A DNA stretch of 17,560 nucleotides from Thermococci archaeon (GTDB lineage Archaea; Methanobacteriota_B; Thermococci; Methanofastidiosales; B48-G16), in assembly GCA_030668905.1 (NCBI GenBank), contig DAOVEQ010000003.1:1-17560 (forward strand), in the 5' to 3' direction. The translations under genes were made by a program, and so were the position numbers. Below the pieces are notes generated by a model, which did not search any database, had not been told where the DNA came from, and saw only the letters and a program-made list of their open reading frames with translations. Below, piece after piece: positions 1 through 8,427 of the stretch (the first letter of the stretch is position 1; each line of letters opens with the position of its first letter).

Positions 1-60
1 AACGTTCGTTCCACCGTGTCCCTTAAAAACTAGAAAGAAGGAAAAAAGATTGGTGAAAAA

Positions 61-879
61 ATGAAAAAAATTGCAATCGGATTGATTCTCCTGATGGTAC
101 TGGCAGCCATATCTGTCAACGCTGAGGAAAATTCCAAAACAAAGGCAGAAAGAATGATAGGACTGTGTGAAAAGGCACAAGCAAAATTGGGGTCTATTTT
201 AGATAGAATAGAAAACAACGAAGCCGAAGAATTATTCAGAGAAGCAAATGAGGAATTAGACAAGGCTAAAAACCTTTACAACGAAGAAGAATACGACAGA
301 GCTATAGAAAGCTGTTTAGAGGCAATGCATAAATTCAGAGAATGCGCTATGCTGTTAAAAGAAGAAGCTGGTGGAAAAGTTAAAGAAAGGATCGAAGGGC
401 AGATCGAAAGAATGGAAAGTTACATATCGAGAATAAGGGAAATAGTAGAGAATGAAGAGATTATAGCTCTGCTGGATAATGCAGAAACTCATCTGGAAAA
501 AGCAAGGACGTATTTAGAAAATGGAGAGGCAATAAAAGCAGAATCAGAGGTTCAAAAAGCAGGGAATATCTTAAAAAACTTGAAAGAACAGTGGAAAAAC
601 AGATATGGGGAAAAAATAAAGCAAAGACTCGAGAAACTCAATGAAACTGCAAAAAAAAGAATACAGTTCTATGAACAAGCGTTAGATAAACTTAGAGAAG
701 AGGGATACGATGTGCAAGATCTCGAAAAAGATCTTGGAAAGATCGAAAGTGATCTAAATAATGTTAATTCGTTGATAAATGAAGGAAAATACAAGGAAGC
801 TTTGCCAAAAATAAGAGAACTTTACAGAGAAATGCAGGAATTCCAGGAAAAACTTAGGGGAATCAGAAATGAATCCTAA
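61..879 (+). CDS. Secreted all-helical repeat protein of unknown function
   Basis: I do not recognise a named family. Residues 1-21 look like a cleavable signal peptide: a Lys pair, a hydrophobic core, and a cut near VNA-EE. The rest is highly charged, rich in Glu, Lys and Leu, and predicted helical. Three tandem units of about 65-70 residues can be aligned by eye at roughly 29-95, 108-174 and 198-258. Each ends in a helical hairpin with a pattern like LxxAxxLYxExxYxxAlexixxA, similar to TPR hairpins; examples are NLYNEEEYDRAIE near 71-83 and SLINEGKYKEAL near 237-248. The same hairpin recurs in the protein encoded at 1639-2028. The start at 61 is supported by a GGTGA Shine-Dalgarno site at 52-56. 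The stop overlaps the next gene by 11 bases, so the two are probably translated together. A role as an extracellular scaffold or binding partner of the neighbouring membrane proteins is inference only. Confidence 0.8.
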   Translation: MKKIAIGLILLMVLAAISVNAEENSKTKAERMIGLCEKAQAKLGSILDRIENNEAEELFREANEELDKAKNLYNEEEYDRAIESCLEAMHKFRECAMLLKEEAGGKVKERIEGQIERMESYISRIREIVENEEIIALLDNAETHLEKARTYLENGEAIKAESEVQKAGNILKNLKEQWKNRYGEKIKQRLEKLNETAKKRIQFYEQALDKLREEGYDVQDLEKDLGKIESDLNNVNSLINEGKYKEALPKIRELYREMQEFQEKLRGIRNES

Positions 880-1633
880 AATTCTCTTTTTTTTAATTTT
901 TTTTATGATACCTTGTATATACGGAGAAGAAACTCAGGAGTTAAGTATAACTGTTTACAGGGACGGATACTGTCATATTTCTCAGGTGTTGAATGTGGAT
1001 GAAGATATCATGATCAGTATTCCAGTTTTTGGAGAAAATTTAGATAATATTTTGGTTACAGGAAAGAAAGAGATACTCGATTATGATATCTCTGGAAATG
1101 AAATAATTATAGATACAGAAAATAATACAGAGATAAATATAGAGTATGATACTCCCGATCTCACAAGCAAAGAGGGAATAGTCTGGACCTTGGAGATCAC
1201 TTCCCCCATAGAGTTTACTGTGATATTTCCGGAAGGAATAACAGTTATAGATCTGAATAATATTCCATTAGAGATATCAGAAAACAAAATCAAAATATCC
1301 AAAGGTGATCAGGAAATAAGCTATTTCTTCACCGCAGAGACAAGAGAACAGAGTAAGTTTGTCTATTTTCTGGTAGGCATATGTGCGTTTTTATTCTGTC
1401 TGGGAGTTTATGTTCTGCGGGGAAAAAAAATAAAATTTTCAGGACTTACAAATGAAGAAAAAGAAGTAATAGAGTTTTTGAAGAAAAATGGGGATTCTTT
1501 ATCTTCCGATATAAGAAAGAGTTTGAATATCCCAAAAACAACAGCATGGAGGCTTTTCAAAAGATTGGAAGAAAAGGAGATAATAGAGATAAAGAAGGGC
1601 AAAGAAAATTATATAAAACTAAAGAGAGTATAG
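869..1633 (+). CDS. Membrane-anchored winged-helix regulator with extracytoplasmic beta domain
   Basis: A transmembrane one-component sensor/regulator is the likely role. Residues 1-19 form a signal peptide ending near IYG-EE. Residues 20-160 alternate short beta-like stretches and would lie outside the cell. Residues 164-183 form a single transmembrane helix, followed by a basic stop-transfer patch (RGKKIK). Residues 192-254 form a winged helix-turn-helix, with helix 2 and the recognition helix around SSDIRKSLNIPKTTAWRLFKR and a basic wing (IKKGKENY). The layout resembles halobacterial and euryarchaeal membrane proteins annotated as DUF7345/DUF7343 HTH regulators; that family link is from memory and not tested. 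A GGGGA-type ribosome site lies just before the ATG, inside the end of the upstream gene. The overlap with that gene and the 5-base gap to the next suggest one operon, so the extracellular domain may sense the repeat protein or glycans made by this cluster. Confidence 0.8.
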   Translation: MNPKILFFLIFFMIPCIYGEETQELSITVYRDGYCHISQVLNVDEDIMISIPVFGENLDNILVTGKKEILDYDISGNEIIIDTENNTEINIEYDTPDLTSKEGIVWTLEITSPIEFTVIFPEGITVIDLNNIPLEISENKIKISKGDQEISYFFTAETREQSKFVYFLVGICAFLFCLGVYVLRGKKIKFSGLTNEEKEVIEFLKKNGDSLSSDIRKSLNIPKTTAWRLFKRLEEKEIIEIKKGKENYIKLKRV

Positions 1634-1638
1634 ACGCT

Positions 1639-2028
1639 ATGGAAAGAGAAGATATTTTAAAAGAGATGGGTATAAAAGAGCCCCAGAAGGAAGATATAGA
1701 ATCGATACTGGAAAATGAGAATGTGGATTATCTTGTTGGCGGTAAAAAAATCTCAAAAAGAAAGTTATTACTAGCCATTATCGCAGGAACTCTCATATTT
1801 GTTCTTTTAATAAGTACTTTCTACTTCTTAACAAATTCACCAGAAAGAGAATATCGTGATAAGGTAAGAACATTTAAAAAAATGATCCAGGAGAAAAACT
1901 TGGAAGGAAAAGACGTTTCTAATGTAGTCGAACTTTCCAGAAAAGCGGAGATAGCTTATAGAAACGAAGATTATAATCTGGCGTTAGAACTGATTAAAAG
2001 AGCAGTTGAAGAACTCAGGAGATTGTAA
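1639..2028 (+). CDS. Single-pass membrane protein with one helical-hairpin repeat
   Basis: This 129-residue protein has an acidic cytoplasmic N-terminus (1-35), a basic patch KKISKRK, one transmembrane helix at about 43-64, and an outward C-terminal helical domain (67-129). Residues 95-129 (AEIAYRNEDYNLALELIKRA and flanks) align without gaps to the hairpins of the secreted protein at 61-879, so the two share a module. The open frame extends upstream to an ATG at 1546, inside the preceding gene. I chose 1639 because it lies 5 bases after that gene's stop and avoids a 31-residue extension that simply reads the winged-helix codons in another frame. No strong Shine-Dalgarno site is visible, so reinitiation after termination is plausible. 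Its stop (TAATG) overlaps the start of the next gene. Function unknown; it could tether or assemble with the secreted paralogue. Confidence 0.72.
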   Translation: MEREDILKEMGIKEPQKEDIESILENENVDYLVGGKKISKRKLLLAIIAGTLIFVLLISTFYFLTNSPEREYRDKVRTFKKMIQEKNLEGKDVSNVVELSRKAEIAYRNEDYNLALELIKRAVEELRRL

Positions 2029-3524
2029 TGAAAAAATTGAACAGATATGATCTATTGGCACTGGGAATTATAGTAGTAAGTACACTTCTCTCTCTAAAAA
2101 GGCTTAATATTTTTCCAGTTTTTGTGGACATCTTTTATCATATGAGTACAGCAAAAGGATTTGATATGGCAGGAGGCGTTGTTTTGCATGATTTCTGGGA
2201 GTTTGCACCTCTTGGAAGAACCCATCTGTATCCTCCTCTCCTTCACGTAATAATGGCTTTTATGTATGAATTCTTACCTATGGTAACTGTAGGGAAAATA
2301 ATAAGTTTTATAATGTTTCCTCTGGTGCAGTTATCTGTATTCTTTTATACAAGAGAAATATTTGATAGAAAAACAGCTTTTTATGTTGTTCTTTTGATTA
2401 CGATACCTTTCAATTTTTACAGGTCACAGGCTCTTACAAACGCCACATCTCTTGTTCTCGTTTTAACACCGCTAATATTCTGGGCTGTAGAAAAAAATAA
2501 ACTTTTAAGTTCTGTCATACTGATGAGTCTTGCGTTATATACTCATATTTCCATGCCCCATATTGTAGGGGCAGCCCTTATTATATATGCCGTATTAAAT
2601 AAAGATAAAAGAAAGATGGTCATGAAAACTCTTGCTTTCAGTTATCTGCTTTTTTTACCGTGGATGATACATATACTAATAAATTATGGGGAGATGACTT
2701 CAGAGACATTCGGCACGATCTTGCAGAGTGAGATTCATCTAATTCCTATGTTTTTTGGATTTATTGGGCTTGTTTACTGCTTTTTAAAGAAAAAACATTA
2801 TTACCTCCCGGCAATGTATTTCTTATCCATGATTGTGATCCTTTACAAATATCCAATGAGATTCTGGGCACATATAGCATTGGGAATTTCCATTCTTGGA
2901 GGTATAAGTCTTTCAGAGATTGAGAATTCCATACTCAGAAATCAAAAAAGATACGGCCTGAGAATAGGCTTTGTAGTGGCAATTTTGTTTTTAATAGGCT
3001 TCAATCTCTTCGATCCTGTCTTCAGCACGACTCCTCTTGGTAACGAGTTTGAGAACAAAAATCCAACAATCCTGACATTGGCAAAGGGAAATATTGCTCC
3101 GAGTCTCATCACTCAGGAGACAATGGATCTCTGCAGAATTGTCGAGAGTAATATAGAACCTGATGACATATTCTTTATAACGAATCCAACTATAGGATGT
3201 CTTATAACAAGCGTAACAGGGAGATCTCAGATGCAGGGCATGTGGCATGAGGTTCAACCCGATCTGAAAACGCCGCCCTCAGCAGCGAAACTTTTTATAG
3301 CTGATACGAATTTTTTAAATGAGGCCAAAAAAAGAAATCCCGATTTCCTGAGAAATCTGACATACGTAGGAAGGACAGAGAGATATATCGTCTTTTTACA
3401 GGAAAATAAATTCATAACAGCTAAATCTAAAATTCCGAATACTGTTTTTCCAAAAATTTTAGCTTATATACTCCTATTTTTAAGCTTCGTGGGCTTGATA
3501 ATTGATCATCGTTTTAAGCTATAG
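2028..3524 (+). CDS. Polytopic membrane protein, GT-C-like glycosyltransferase fold
   Basis: The protein has 498 residues with about ten hydrophobic segments, a first segment at about 9-27, and a loop holding Asp34 and His38 (FVDIFYH). A conserved-looking HLYPPLLH follows near residues 66-73. An acidic residue in the first outer loop followed by aromatic/proline helices is typical of GT-C enzymes that transfer sugars from polyprenyl-phosphate donors. It also resembles the archaeal and bacterial proteins labelled PTPS-related membrane proteins. Residues about 345-460 form a larger soluble segment, followed by a last helix near 470-492. No WWDYG motif is seen, so it is not an AglB oligosaccharyltransferase. 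The start codon shares an A with the upstream stop, indicating translational coupling. The gene ends with a 6-base convergent overlap with dys. The glycosyltransferase role is inferred from topology only. Confidence 0.68.
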   Translation: MKKLNRYDLLALGIIVVSTLLSLKRLNIFPVFVDIFYHMSTAKGFDMAGGVVLHDFWEFAPLGRTHLYPPLLHVIMAFMYEFLPMVTVGKIISFIMFPLVQLSVFFYTREIFDRKTAFYVVLLITIPFNFYRSQALTNATSLVLVLTPLIFWAVEKNKLLSSVILMSLALYTHISMPHIVGAALIIYAVLNKDKRKMVMKTLAFSYLLFLPWMIHILINYGEMTSETFGTILQSEIHLIPMFFGFIGLVYCFLKKKHYYLPAMYFLSMIVILYKYPMRFWAHIALGISILGGISLSEIENSILRNQKRYGLRIGFVVAILFLIGFNLFDPVFSTTPLGNEFENKNPTILTLAKGNIAPSLITQETMDLCRIVESNIEPDDIFFITNPTIGCLITSVTGRSQMQGMWHEVQPDLKTPPSAAKLFIADTNFLNEAKKRNPDFLRNLTYVGRTERYIVFLQENKFITAKSKIPNTVFPKILAYILLFLSFVGLIIDHRFKL

Positions 3525-4433
3525 TTTCTGCAATAACGCCAGAGTTAGTATAGGAAGAATTATTGTGGCGTCACCTTCTATGGTGACATATTTTGCATTT
3601 TCTTTTATCTTCCCCCACGATATTCCTTCTCTCACTCTTGCGCCGGAGAGAGAGCCGTCCCATTCTGGTGCAGTGGTAATGTAAACAGCATAGTCTAATC
3701 CCCCTCTAAACTGGTTCCACCATATCGTATGGTGCTTCGAGATTCCACCTCCGATCATCAACGCTCCTGTTTTTCCAGCCGAATATATTATCTCAGAGAG
3801 TTCAGTTTCATCTTTCAGCGGGTCTACTCTCAATTTGTTTTCCTGAGCGTACATCCATAACTGGAACCCAAATGCACCATCCGTAATACCGGGGACAAAT
3901 ATAGGTATCTTGTTTTTATATGCCCAGTAAACTATGGAGTCTTTGGAGCTTATATTTTTTCCAATCTCCCATATGAGTTCCTTTGAAGAGTAATCTTTAT
4001 TCTCTATCTTCTCAAATATCTTCTGGAGTTTTTCTTCGAGAATTATACCGTAAGATTCGTTTGGAACCAATACATTTCCTAACCTGTTTATTCCTTCTTT
4101 ATGAAGTTTAACATCGTCTAAATTGAAGTCTCCATGGTAATAATCTTTCCAGATTCTTGCCAGATCGTGATCTAAAGTCCCGCACGTAGTAATAATACAA
4201 TCAAAGAGTTTGTTTTTTATCAGATCTTTTATAACACCCCTGGCACCTGTAGCTATTATACATGCGGGAAATGAAAGGAACTTGTAGCATTCTTCTTTCT
4301 CCATTTTTTCTAGAATATTCAATCCCAAAGCCATTTTTTTACCAGTGAATCCACCAGCTTCATACATCTCGTCTATTAGATCCTTAACGCTCATGTCTTT
4401 CCTTATCTTTATATCCTCAACTTTTTTCTGCAA
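3519..4433 (-). CDS. dys: Deoxyhypusine synthase
   Basis: It transfers the aminobutyl group of spermidine to a lysine of translation factor aIF5A, an NAD-dependent first step of hypusine formation. The family signatures are clear: ITTCGTLDHDLAR at 81-93, FVPGITDGAFGFQLW at 179-193, GGGISKHH at 228-235 with the catalytic Lys233, and APEWDGSLSGAR at 255-266. The length of 304 residues is normal for archaeal enzymes. The start appears to be TTG at 4433, because an excellent site GGTGATC lies just before it. That site falls in the 9-base gap after the SppA-like gene stop, so the two are probably cotranscribed. The next in-frame ATG (residue 14) would be the alternative. The 3' end overlaps the convergent membrane gene by 6 bases. 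Archaeal enzymes may use homospermidine or agmatine-related routes; the sequence does not decide this. Confidence 0.96.
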   Translation of the reverse strand: MQKKVEDIKIRKDMSVKDLIDEMYEAGGFTGKKMALGLNILEKMEKEECYKFLSFPACIIATGARGVIKDLIKNKLFDCIITTCGTLDHDLARIWKDYYHGDFNLDDVKLHKEGINRLGNVLVPNESYGIILEEKLQKIFEKIENKDYSSKELIWEIGKNISSKDSIVYWAYKNKIPIFVPGITDGAFGFQLWMYAQENKLRVDPLKDETELSEIIYSAGKTGALMIGGGISKHHTIWWNQFRGGLDYAVYITTAPEWDGSLSGARVREGISWGKIKENAKYVTIEGDATIILPILTLALLQKL

Positions 4434-4442
4434 ACGATCACC

Positions 4443-5246
4443 TTAGAAGTCAAAGCCTTTAATCAAGGATTTTTTCAGTATATCCCAGGAGCTATCTTCC
4501 TGGCAGACGAGTATATACTTCTTTACTCTGGAAAGTTCTTTTGTTTTCTCCAGAGCATCTTCAAAGTTTCCTATAGAATCTATGTATCCAAGCGATACAG
4601 CATCACTTGCAAGATATGCCATCCCGTTAGCGTCTTTTCTCACCGTTTCTATATCCATGTTTCTGTTCTCCGCTACTGTTTTTATGAATTCCTCGTATAT
4701 AATGTCTATCTGCAATTGGAGCAGTGCTTTCTCTTCTTCTGTAGGGGGTCTCCACGGAGCACCAAAATCTTTTTCATCCGAAGATTTCCAGACCCAGTAT
4801 GTTATTCCTTTCTCTTCGTTGTATTTTGAGTAATCAACCCACACAGCAAGAACGCCTATAGCCAGTGTCGTGGAGTTTTCATAAGCATATATATATGAAG
4901 TTGCAGAAGCAACATAGTATGCTCCAGAAGCACCATAATCTTCGATTATACAGACTACAGGCTTCTTTTTCTTTATATCTTTTACAGCTTTTTCTAACTC
5001 TCTCGAAGCGTAAACCCCCCCTCCAGGGCTGTTGACCTTGAGAACTATACCTTTAACGTTTGGATCGGAGCCCACTTCTGTTAAATTCTCTGCCATTTCA
5101 AAGTTTTCTATAACACCCTTTACTTCAAAGACCTCTATTCTGTTTTTGTAATATGTAGAACAGTTTACAGCATAAGCAAGAATAAATATCGCTATTATCA
5201 GCGCAGCCGAGATTTTTATGGTTTTTTTAAGATTGAACTCTTTCAT
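4443..5246 (-). CDS. sppA: Signal peptide peptidase SppA-type (S49 family)
   Basis: This is a membrane-anchored serine/lysine protease that degrades cleaved signal peptides or membrane-protein remnants at the outer face of the membrane. Residues 10-29 form one N-terminal transmembrane helix. The catalytic core runs from about 37 to 240: NSPGGG at 72-77 (oxyanion region), the nucleophile Ser107 in DYGASGAYYVAS, and the general base Lys159 in EKDFGAP. The Ser-Lys distance of 52 residues matches that in characterised SppA enzymes of Bacillus and Thermococcus as I recall them. At 267 residues it is a single-unit, short archaeal form. It is followed after 9 bases by dys. A TATA box 28 bases upstream of the ATG gives it its own promoter although pheT ends only 63 bases away. 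An AAGGT site also precedes the ATG. Confidence 0.94.
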   Translation of the reverse strand: MKEFNLKKTIKISAALIIAIFILAYAVNCSTYYKNRIEVFEVKGVIENFEMAENLTEVGSDPNVKGIVLKVNSPGGGVYASRELEKAVKDIKKKKPVVCIIEDYGASGAYYVASATSYIYAYENSTTLAIGVLAVWVDYSKYNEEKGITYWVWKSSDEKDFGAPWRPPTEEEKALLQLQIDIIYEEFIKTVAENRNMDIETVRKDANGMAYLASDAVSLGYIDSIGNFEDALEKTKELSRVKKYILVCQEDSSWDILKKSLIKGFDF

Positions 5247-5269
5247 ACGATTACCTTTAAATATGATAA

Positions 5270-5277
5270 TTTATAAA
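5270..5277 (-). promoter_or_regulatory. TATA box for the sppA-dys unit
   Basis: On the minus strand the sequence reads ACCTTTATAAATT, and TTTATAAA is centred 27-28 bases upstream of the sppA ATG. This spacing puts the transcription start at or next to the start codon (leaderless). The preceding ACC resembles the element in front of the MFS gene. Confidence 0.6.
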
Positions 5278-5309
5278 GGTTGTTGTATTGGGTAGATACG
5301 AATTTTTTT

Positions 5310-6941
5310 TCAAACCCTCTTATAAACTTCATTTAGATTTATTTCAAAGATCGCTACTGGCATTCCGATGTTCCAGTTCGAAAGTATCTGGGGATGAATC
5401 TCGCCTATGTATCCTATTTGTTTTCCATCTATCATGATACTGCCAGCCCTACCTTTTATGAAGCATTTTCTTTCTTTTTCTTCTATATCATATTTTATCC
5501 CCAGATTTTCGAAAAACGAATTTAAAATCTCCTTACACTCTGTAAAATTAGCCTTTTCATGGCATATACCAACAGAAAGATTAACTTCTTCCTGTATCTT
5601 TCCATTTTCGATTCTGAAAACTTCTCCCATCTCAAATATGTTTTGAGGATATTCATAATGGGTATTTATAGAGTATGCGCGCATTAATCCTTGTATTAAC
5701 GAGTTTCTCAGTACGTTATACTCCACAGTCAAAGCATTTTGCATCTCAGCTATTCTCTCTTCTTCCAAATTCATTTTTTTAAAGAGATCTTCTCCGTTTG
5801 TCAGGACATAATTTTTTATCTCCGTTAATTTAAAACCTATAACCAGATTTCTTATGATCCTTAAAAACTCTTCAAACGGATCGTTTTCACCAATAGTTGA
5901 TATATTTGGAATCTCAGGCTTGAAGTTGTTAAATCCATATGCTATGGCAACATCTTCTACAATATCAATTTTATGCATTATATCTGCCCTGTATGCAGGA
6001 ATAAGGACATTTTTACCTTCTATATCATATCTCATTCTTTTTAGAAACTCTGAGATTTCGTTAGAGCTTAAATCAAGTCCTAGAACTTTGTTTGTATAGT
6101 CTACGTCTATCTCCATCTTTTTTGAGGTCATATCTGGGTATCTATACTCTCTATTTCCATCTTTAACATTTACAGAATAAATTTTTCCCTTTCTAATTGC
6201 CAGACTCATTATGAGGATGTTCAAAGCCTGTTTTAGGTATTTAAGCCCGTATCCCGTGATATCTATGAAAAGACTTTTTGTAGTTTCTGTTACCTTTGTA
6301 TACTCCGAGTTTATTATAGGCGGCATTGATAGAACTTGTTCCTTGGAGTCTATCCAGAGAGGATACTCTTCATATTTTTCTAGAAGATGCTTATATTCCA
6401 CTCCTTTTTTGTGTTTCTGAAGGATCCCATCTAAAGTCATTTCCCCCTCACATTCCAAAGGTATAAATTTGTAATCTTTTGGCATTGTCGTGTAGCAAAC
6501 AGGAAAATCTATTTTGTCAAGATCGTGAACACCTATGGCCACTCTTTTCCTGTTTCTTCCGTGTGTAAGGTGCAGTTTCTCCTGCACCTGCATTAAGGAT
6601 TTAATAGCAGCATCATTTAGCCCTATATCTTTTACAACTGCACAGACAGCGTCAGGTCTCACTTTTTTTACTTTTTCATCTATAAAAGCTCTGTATTTAG
6701 AGTCATTGGATTTAAAATGATATAATCCTGTCTTAATGTCTAAGAATCCCTGAAGTGCCAAAGCAAACCCCTCGACGGAGAGCATATCAGGTCTATCAGG
6801 GAATATTTCAACTGTTATTTCATCACCGAAACTCTCCAGTTCGGTTCCCATCATCGGTATTTTCTCCGTCAAAATCTTATTATCTATTTCTTTCCCGATC
6901 AATTCCAGAAGATCGTCCTTATCAATAGTTATTGTGGGCAT
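5310..6941 (-). CDS. pheT: Phenylalanyl-tRNA synthetase beta subunit
   Basis: This is the non-catalytic but structural and editing subunit of the alpha2-beta2 enzyme that charges tRNA-Phe. Its 543 residues match the short archaeal/eukaryotic form, which lacks the bacterial N-terminal EMAP-like and C-terminal anticodon domains. The N-terminus (MPTITIDKDDLLELIG, then VEIFPDRPDMLSVEG near 44-58) is typical. The B3/B4 editing module follows at about 75-260, including IINSEYTKVTETTKSLFID. The B5 domain (near 270-340, ending IPAYRADIMHKIDIVEDVAI) and the synthetase-like core to the C-terminus complete it. The pheS stop codon TGA lies inside the AGGTGAG ribosome site of pheT, and the gap between the genes is 4 bases, which indicates tight translational coupling and balanced subunits. 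Confidence 0.97.
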   Translation of the reverse strand: MPTITIDKDDLLELIGKEIDNKILTEKIPMMGTELESFGDEITVEIFPDRPDMLSVEGFALALQGFLDIKTGLYHFKSNDSKYRAFIDEKVKKVRPDAVCAVVKDIGLNDAAIKSLMQVQEKLHLTHGRNRKRVAIGVHDLDKIDFPVCYTTMPKDYKFIPLECEGEMTLDGILQKHKKGVEYKHLLEKYEEYPLWIDSKEQVLSMPPIINSEYTKVTETTKSLFIDITGYGLKYLKQALNILIMSLAIRKGKIYSVNVKDGNREYRYPDMTSKKMEIDVDYTNKVLGLDLSSNEISEFLKRMRYDIEGKNVLIPAYRADIMHKIDIVEDVAIAYGFNNFKPEIPNISTIGENDPFEEFLRIIRNLVIGFKLTEIKNYVLTNGEDLFKKMNLEEERIAEMQNALTVEYNVLRNSLIQGLMRAYSINTHYEYPQNIFEMGEVFRIENGKIQEEVNLSVGICHEKANFTECKEILNSFFENLGIKYDIEEKERKCFIKGRAGSIMIDGKQIGYIGEIHPQILSNWNIGMPVAIFEINLNEVYKRV

Positions 6942-6945
6942 TTTC

Positions 6946-8427
6946 TCACCTTTTGAAAAATAACTTTAATTCTCTCAGTTGTTTTAGATCATTTTTGTAG
7001 AGATCCCTCAGGTCAACGATATTCCAGTATTCTCTTATTATTCTTTCAGGACCAGGCCCCCATGCAAGCACGGGGATATCTTCTCCAAGCAGAGGAACTA
7101 CCACCTCGGGTCTGAATATTCCAGCTCCAAATAACTCCACCCACTGTTTTTTTATAGGATGAAATACTTCTGCTTCAACGCTCGGTTCCGTGTACGGAAA
7201 GTACGCGGGCCTGAATCTAAATTTTTCGAATCCCATCTTTACCAGATATCTTTTTAAGTACCCCAGAAGTTGCCTGAAGTTGGCATTTTCATCGACTACA
7301 ATACCATCTGCCTGGTAAAACTCGGCTAAATGATTCCAGTCTAATGTTTCATTCCTGAAGACTTTTCCTATAGAGAAAAATTTGGCGGGAATATCGTCTT
7401 TACTCAGCTCTGCCAATGTTCTTGCGGATAGACTTGTAGTGTGCGTTCTCAAAATGAGTTTTTTTGCTATGTCTTCATTCCATTTATATCCCCAGCCTTC
7501 CATTATTCCGTTTTCATGCATATTCTTCACGCTTTTTACCAGTTCTCTTCTTGGGAGAGGACCTTCTTCGGGATATTTTAAAAAGAACGTGTCCTGCATA
7601 TCTCTGGCAGGATGGTCTTGCGGCTGGAAAAGAGCATCGAATACCCAGAACTGTGTATCCACTATAGGACCTTTCATCTCTTTGAAACCCATCTCTATCC
7701 AGATACTTCTCACATATTCTAAAGCTTGGTTCACAAAGTGTTTTTTTCCAGGGTGTATATTCTTTACATCTGTTCGTATATTGAATTTTTTAAATTCTGC
7801 ATTTTTCCATGACTGTTTAATTATTATTTCTGGTGTCAGCTGCGATACCTCTTCTTTTAGGACTATACCTTTTTTTATTTCCTGAATCCCGAGATCTGTC
7901 AGGATAATATTTCTTCTGATCTTCTCTTTTATTACTATAGCTTTTCTGGATTTTAAAATGTCCAGAACGTTTTTCGGAATTTCCTGGAGGCTCATCTTGC
8001 CTTTTTGTAGTTTTTCTAGAATTTTTTCATCTTCTGTTTTCTTATTTAAGAAATTTTTACTCTCTTCGGTAATTTCCAAGAAATTTCTGTTTTCTATCCT
8101 TTTAATTCCGGCCCAATTTCTTTTTTTAAGCCATCCGAGTGCAATTCCATTTTCCAGGTGCATCTGATCGAGAAATATTCCTTTTCCTATCTTCCTTAAT
8201 ATTTCTCTTTCAGGCAGCTTTTTCGAAAGTTTTCTTCCTTCATCCGTAATTTTGACGATTTTCTCAGTTTTTTCTTCAATTTTTATCAAGTTCTTAGAAG
8301 AAAGCCAGAGTGCAGCTCTCATTACAGCAACTTCGTCCAGTCCTGCTATTTCTGCCGTATTTTCTACACTCTCTTCTTTATTCTCCTTTAAAGCCATAAG
8401 AACTTTTTTTTCGTGTAAACTAAGCAT
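6946..8427 (-). CDS. pheS: Phenylalanyl-tRNA synthetase alpha subunit
   Basis: This is the catalytic class II synthetase subunit. The 493-residue length is typical of archaea. The N-terminal ~200 residues contain consecutive winged-helix modules (about 1-70, 75-125, 130-190) that contact tRNA. The catalytic part follows: motif 1 region beginning near HPGKKHFVNQ (226-235), DTFFLKYPEE near 279-288, the RTHTT segment at 328-332, motif 2 SIGKVFRNETLDWNHLAEF at 352-370, and motif 3 with GAGIFRPEV (434-442) and WGPGPERI (456-463). The ATG at 8427 has a near-perfect site AAGGAGGT at 8434-8441 with six intervening bases. It heads the pheST pair and has its own promoter and an untranslated leader of about 65 bases. 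Confidence 0.97.
   Translation of the reverse strand: MLSLHEKKVLMALKENKEESVENTAEIAGLDEVAVMRAALWLSSKNLIKIEEKTEKIVKITDEGRKLSKKLPEREILRKIGKGIFLDQMHLENGIALGWLKKRNWAGIKRIENRNFLEITEESKNFLNKKTEDEKILEKLQKGKMSLQEIPKNVLDILKSRKAIVIKEKIRRNIILTDLGIQEIKKGIVLKEEVSQLTPEIIIKQSWKNAEFKKFNIRTDVKNIHPGKKHFVNQALEYVRSIWIEMGFKEMKGPIVDTQFWVFDALFQPQDHPARDMQDTFFLKYPEEGPLPRRELVKSVKNMHENGIMEGWGYKWNEDIAKKLILRTHTTSLSARTLAELSKDDIPAKFFSIGKVFRNETLDWNHLAEFYQADGIVVDENANFRQLLGYLKRYLVKMGFEKFRFRPAYFPYTEPSVEAEVFHPIKKQWVELFGAGIFRPEVVVPLLGEDIPVLAWGPGPERIIREYWNIVDLRDLYKNDLKQLRELKLFFKR

Noticed and set aside
1546..1638. Longer N-terminus for the third gene from the ATG at 1546
   Set aside because: It would lie wholly inside the winged-helix codons of the preceding gene in another frame; the ATG at 1639 follows that gene's stop by 5 bases.
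7382..7885. 167-codon plus-strand open frame inside pheS
   Set aside because: Cysteine- and serine-rich antisense shadow of a well-conserved synthetase; no promoter or ribosome site.
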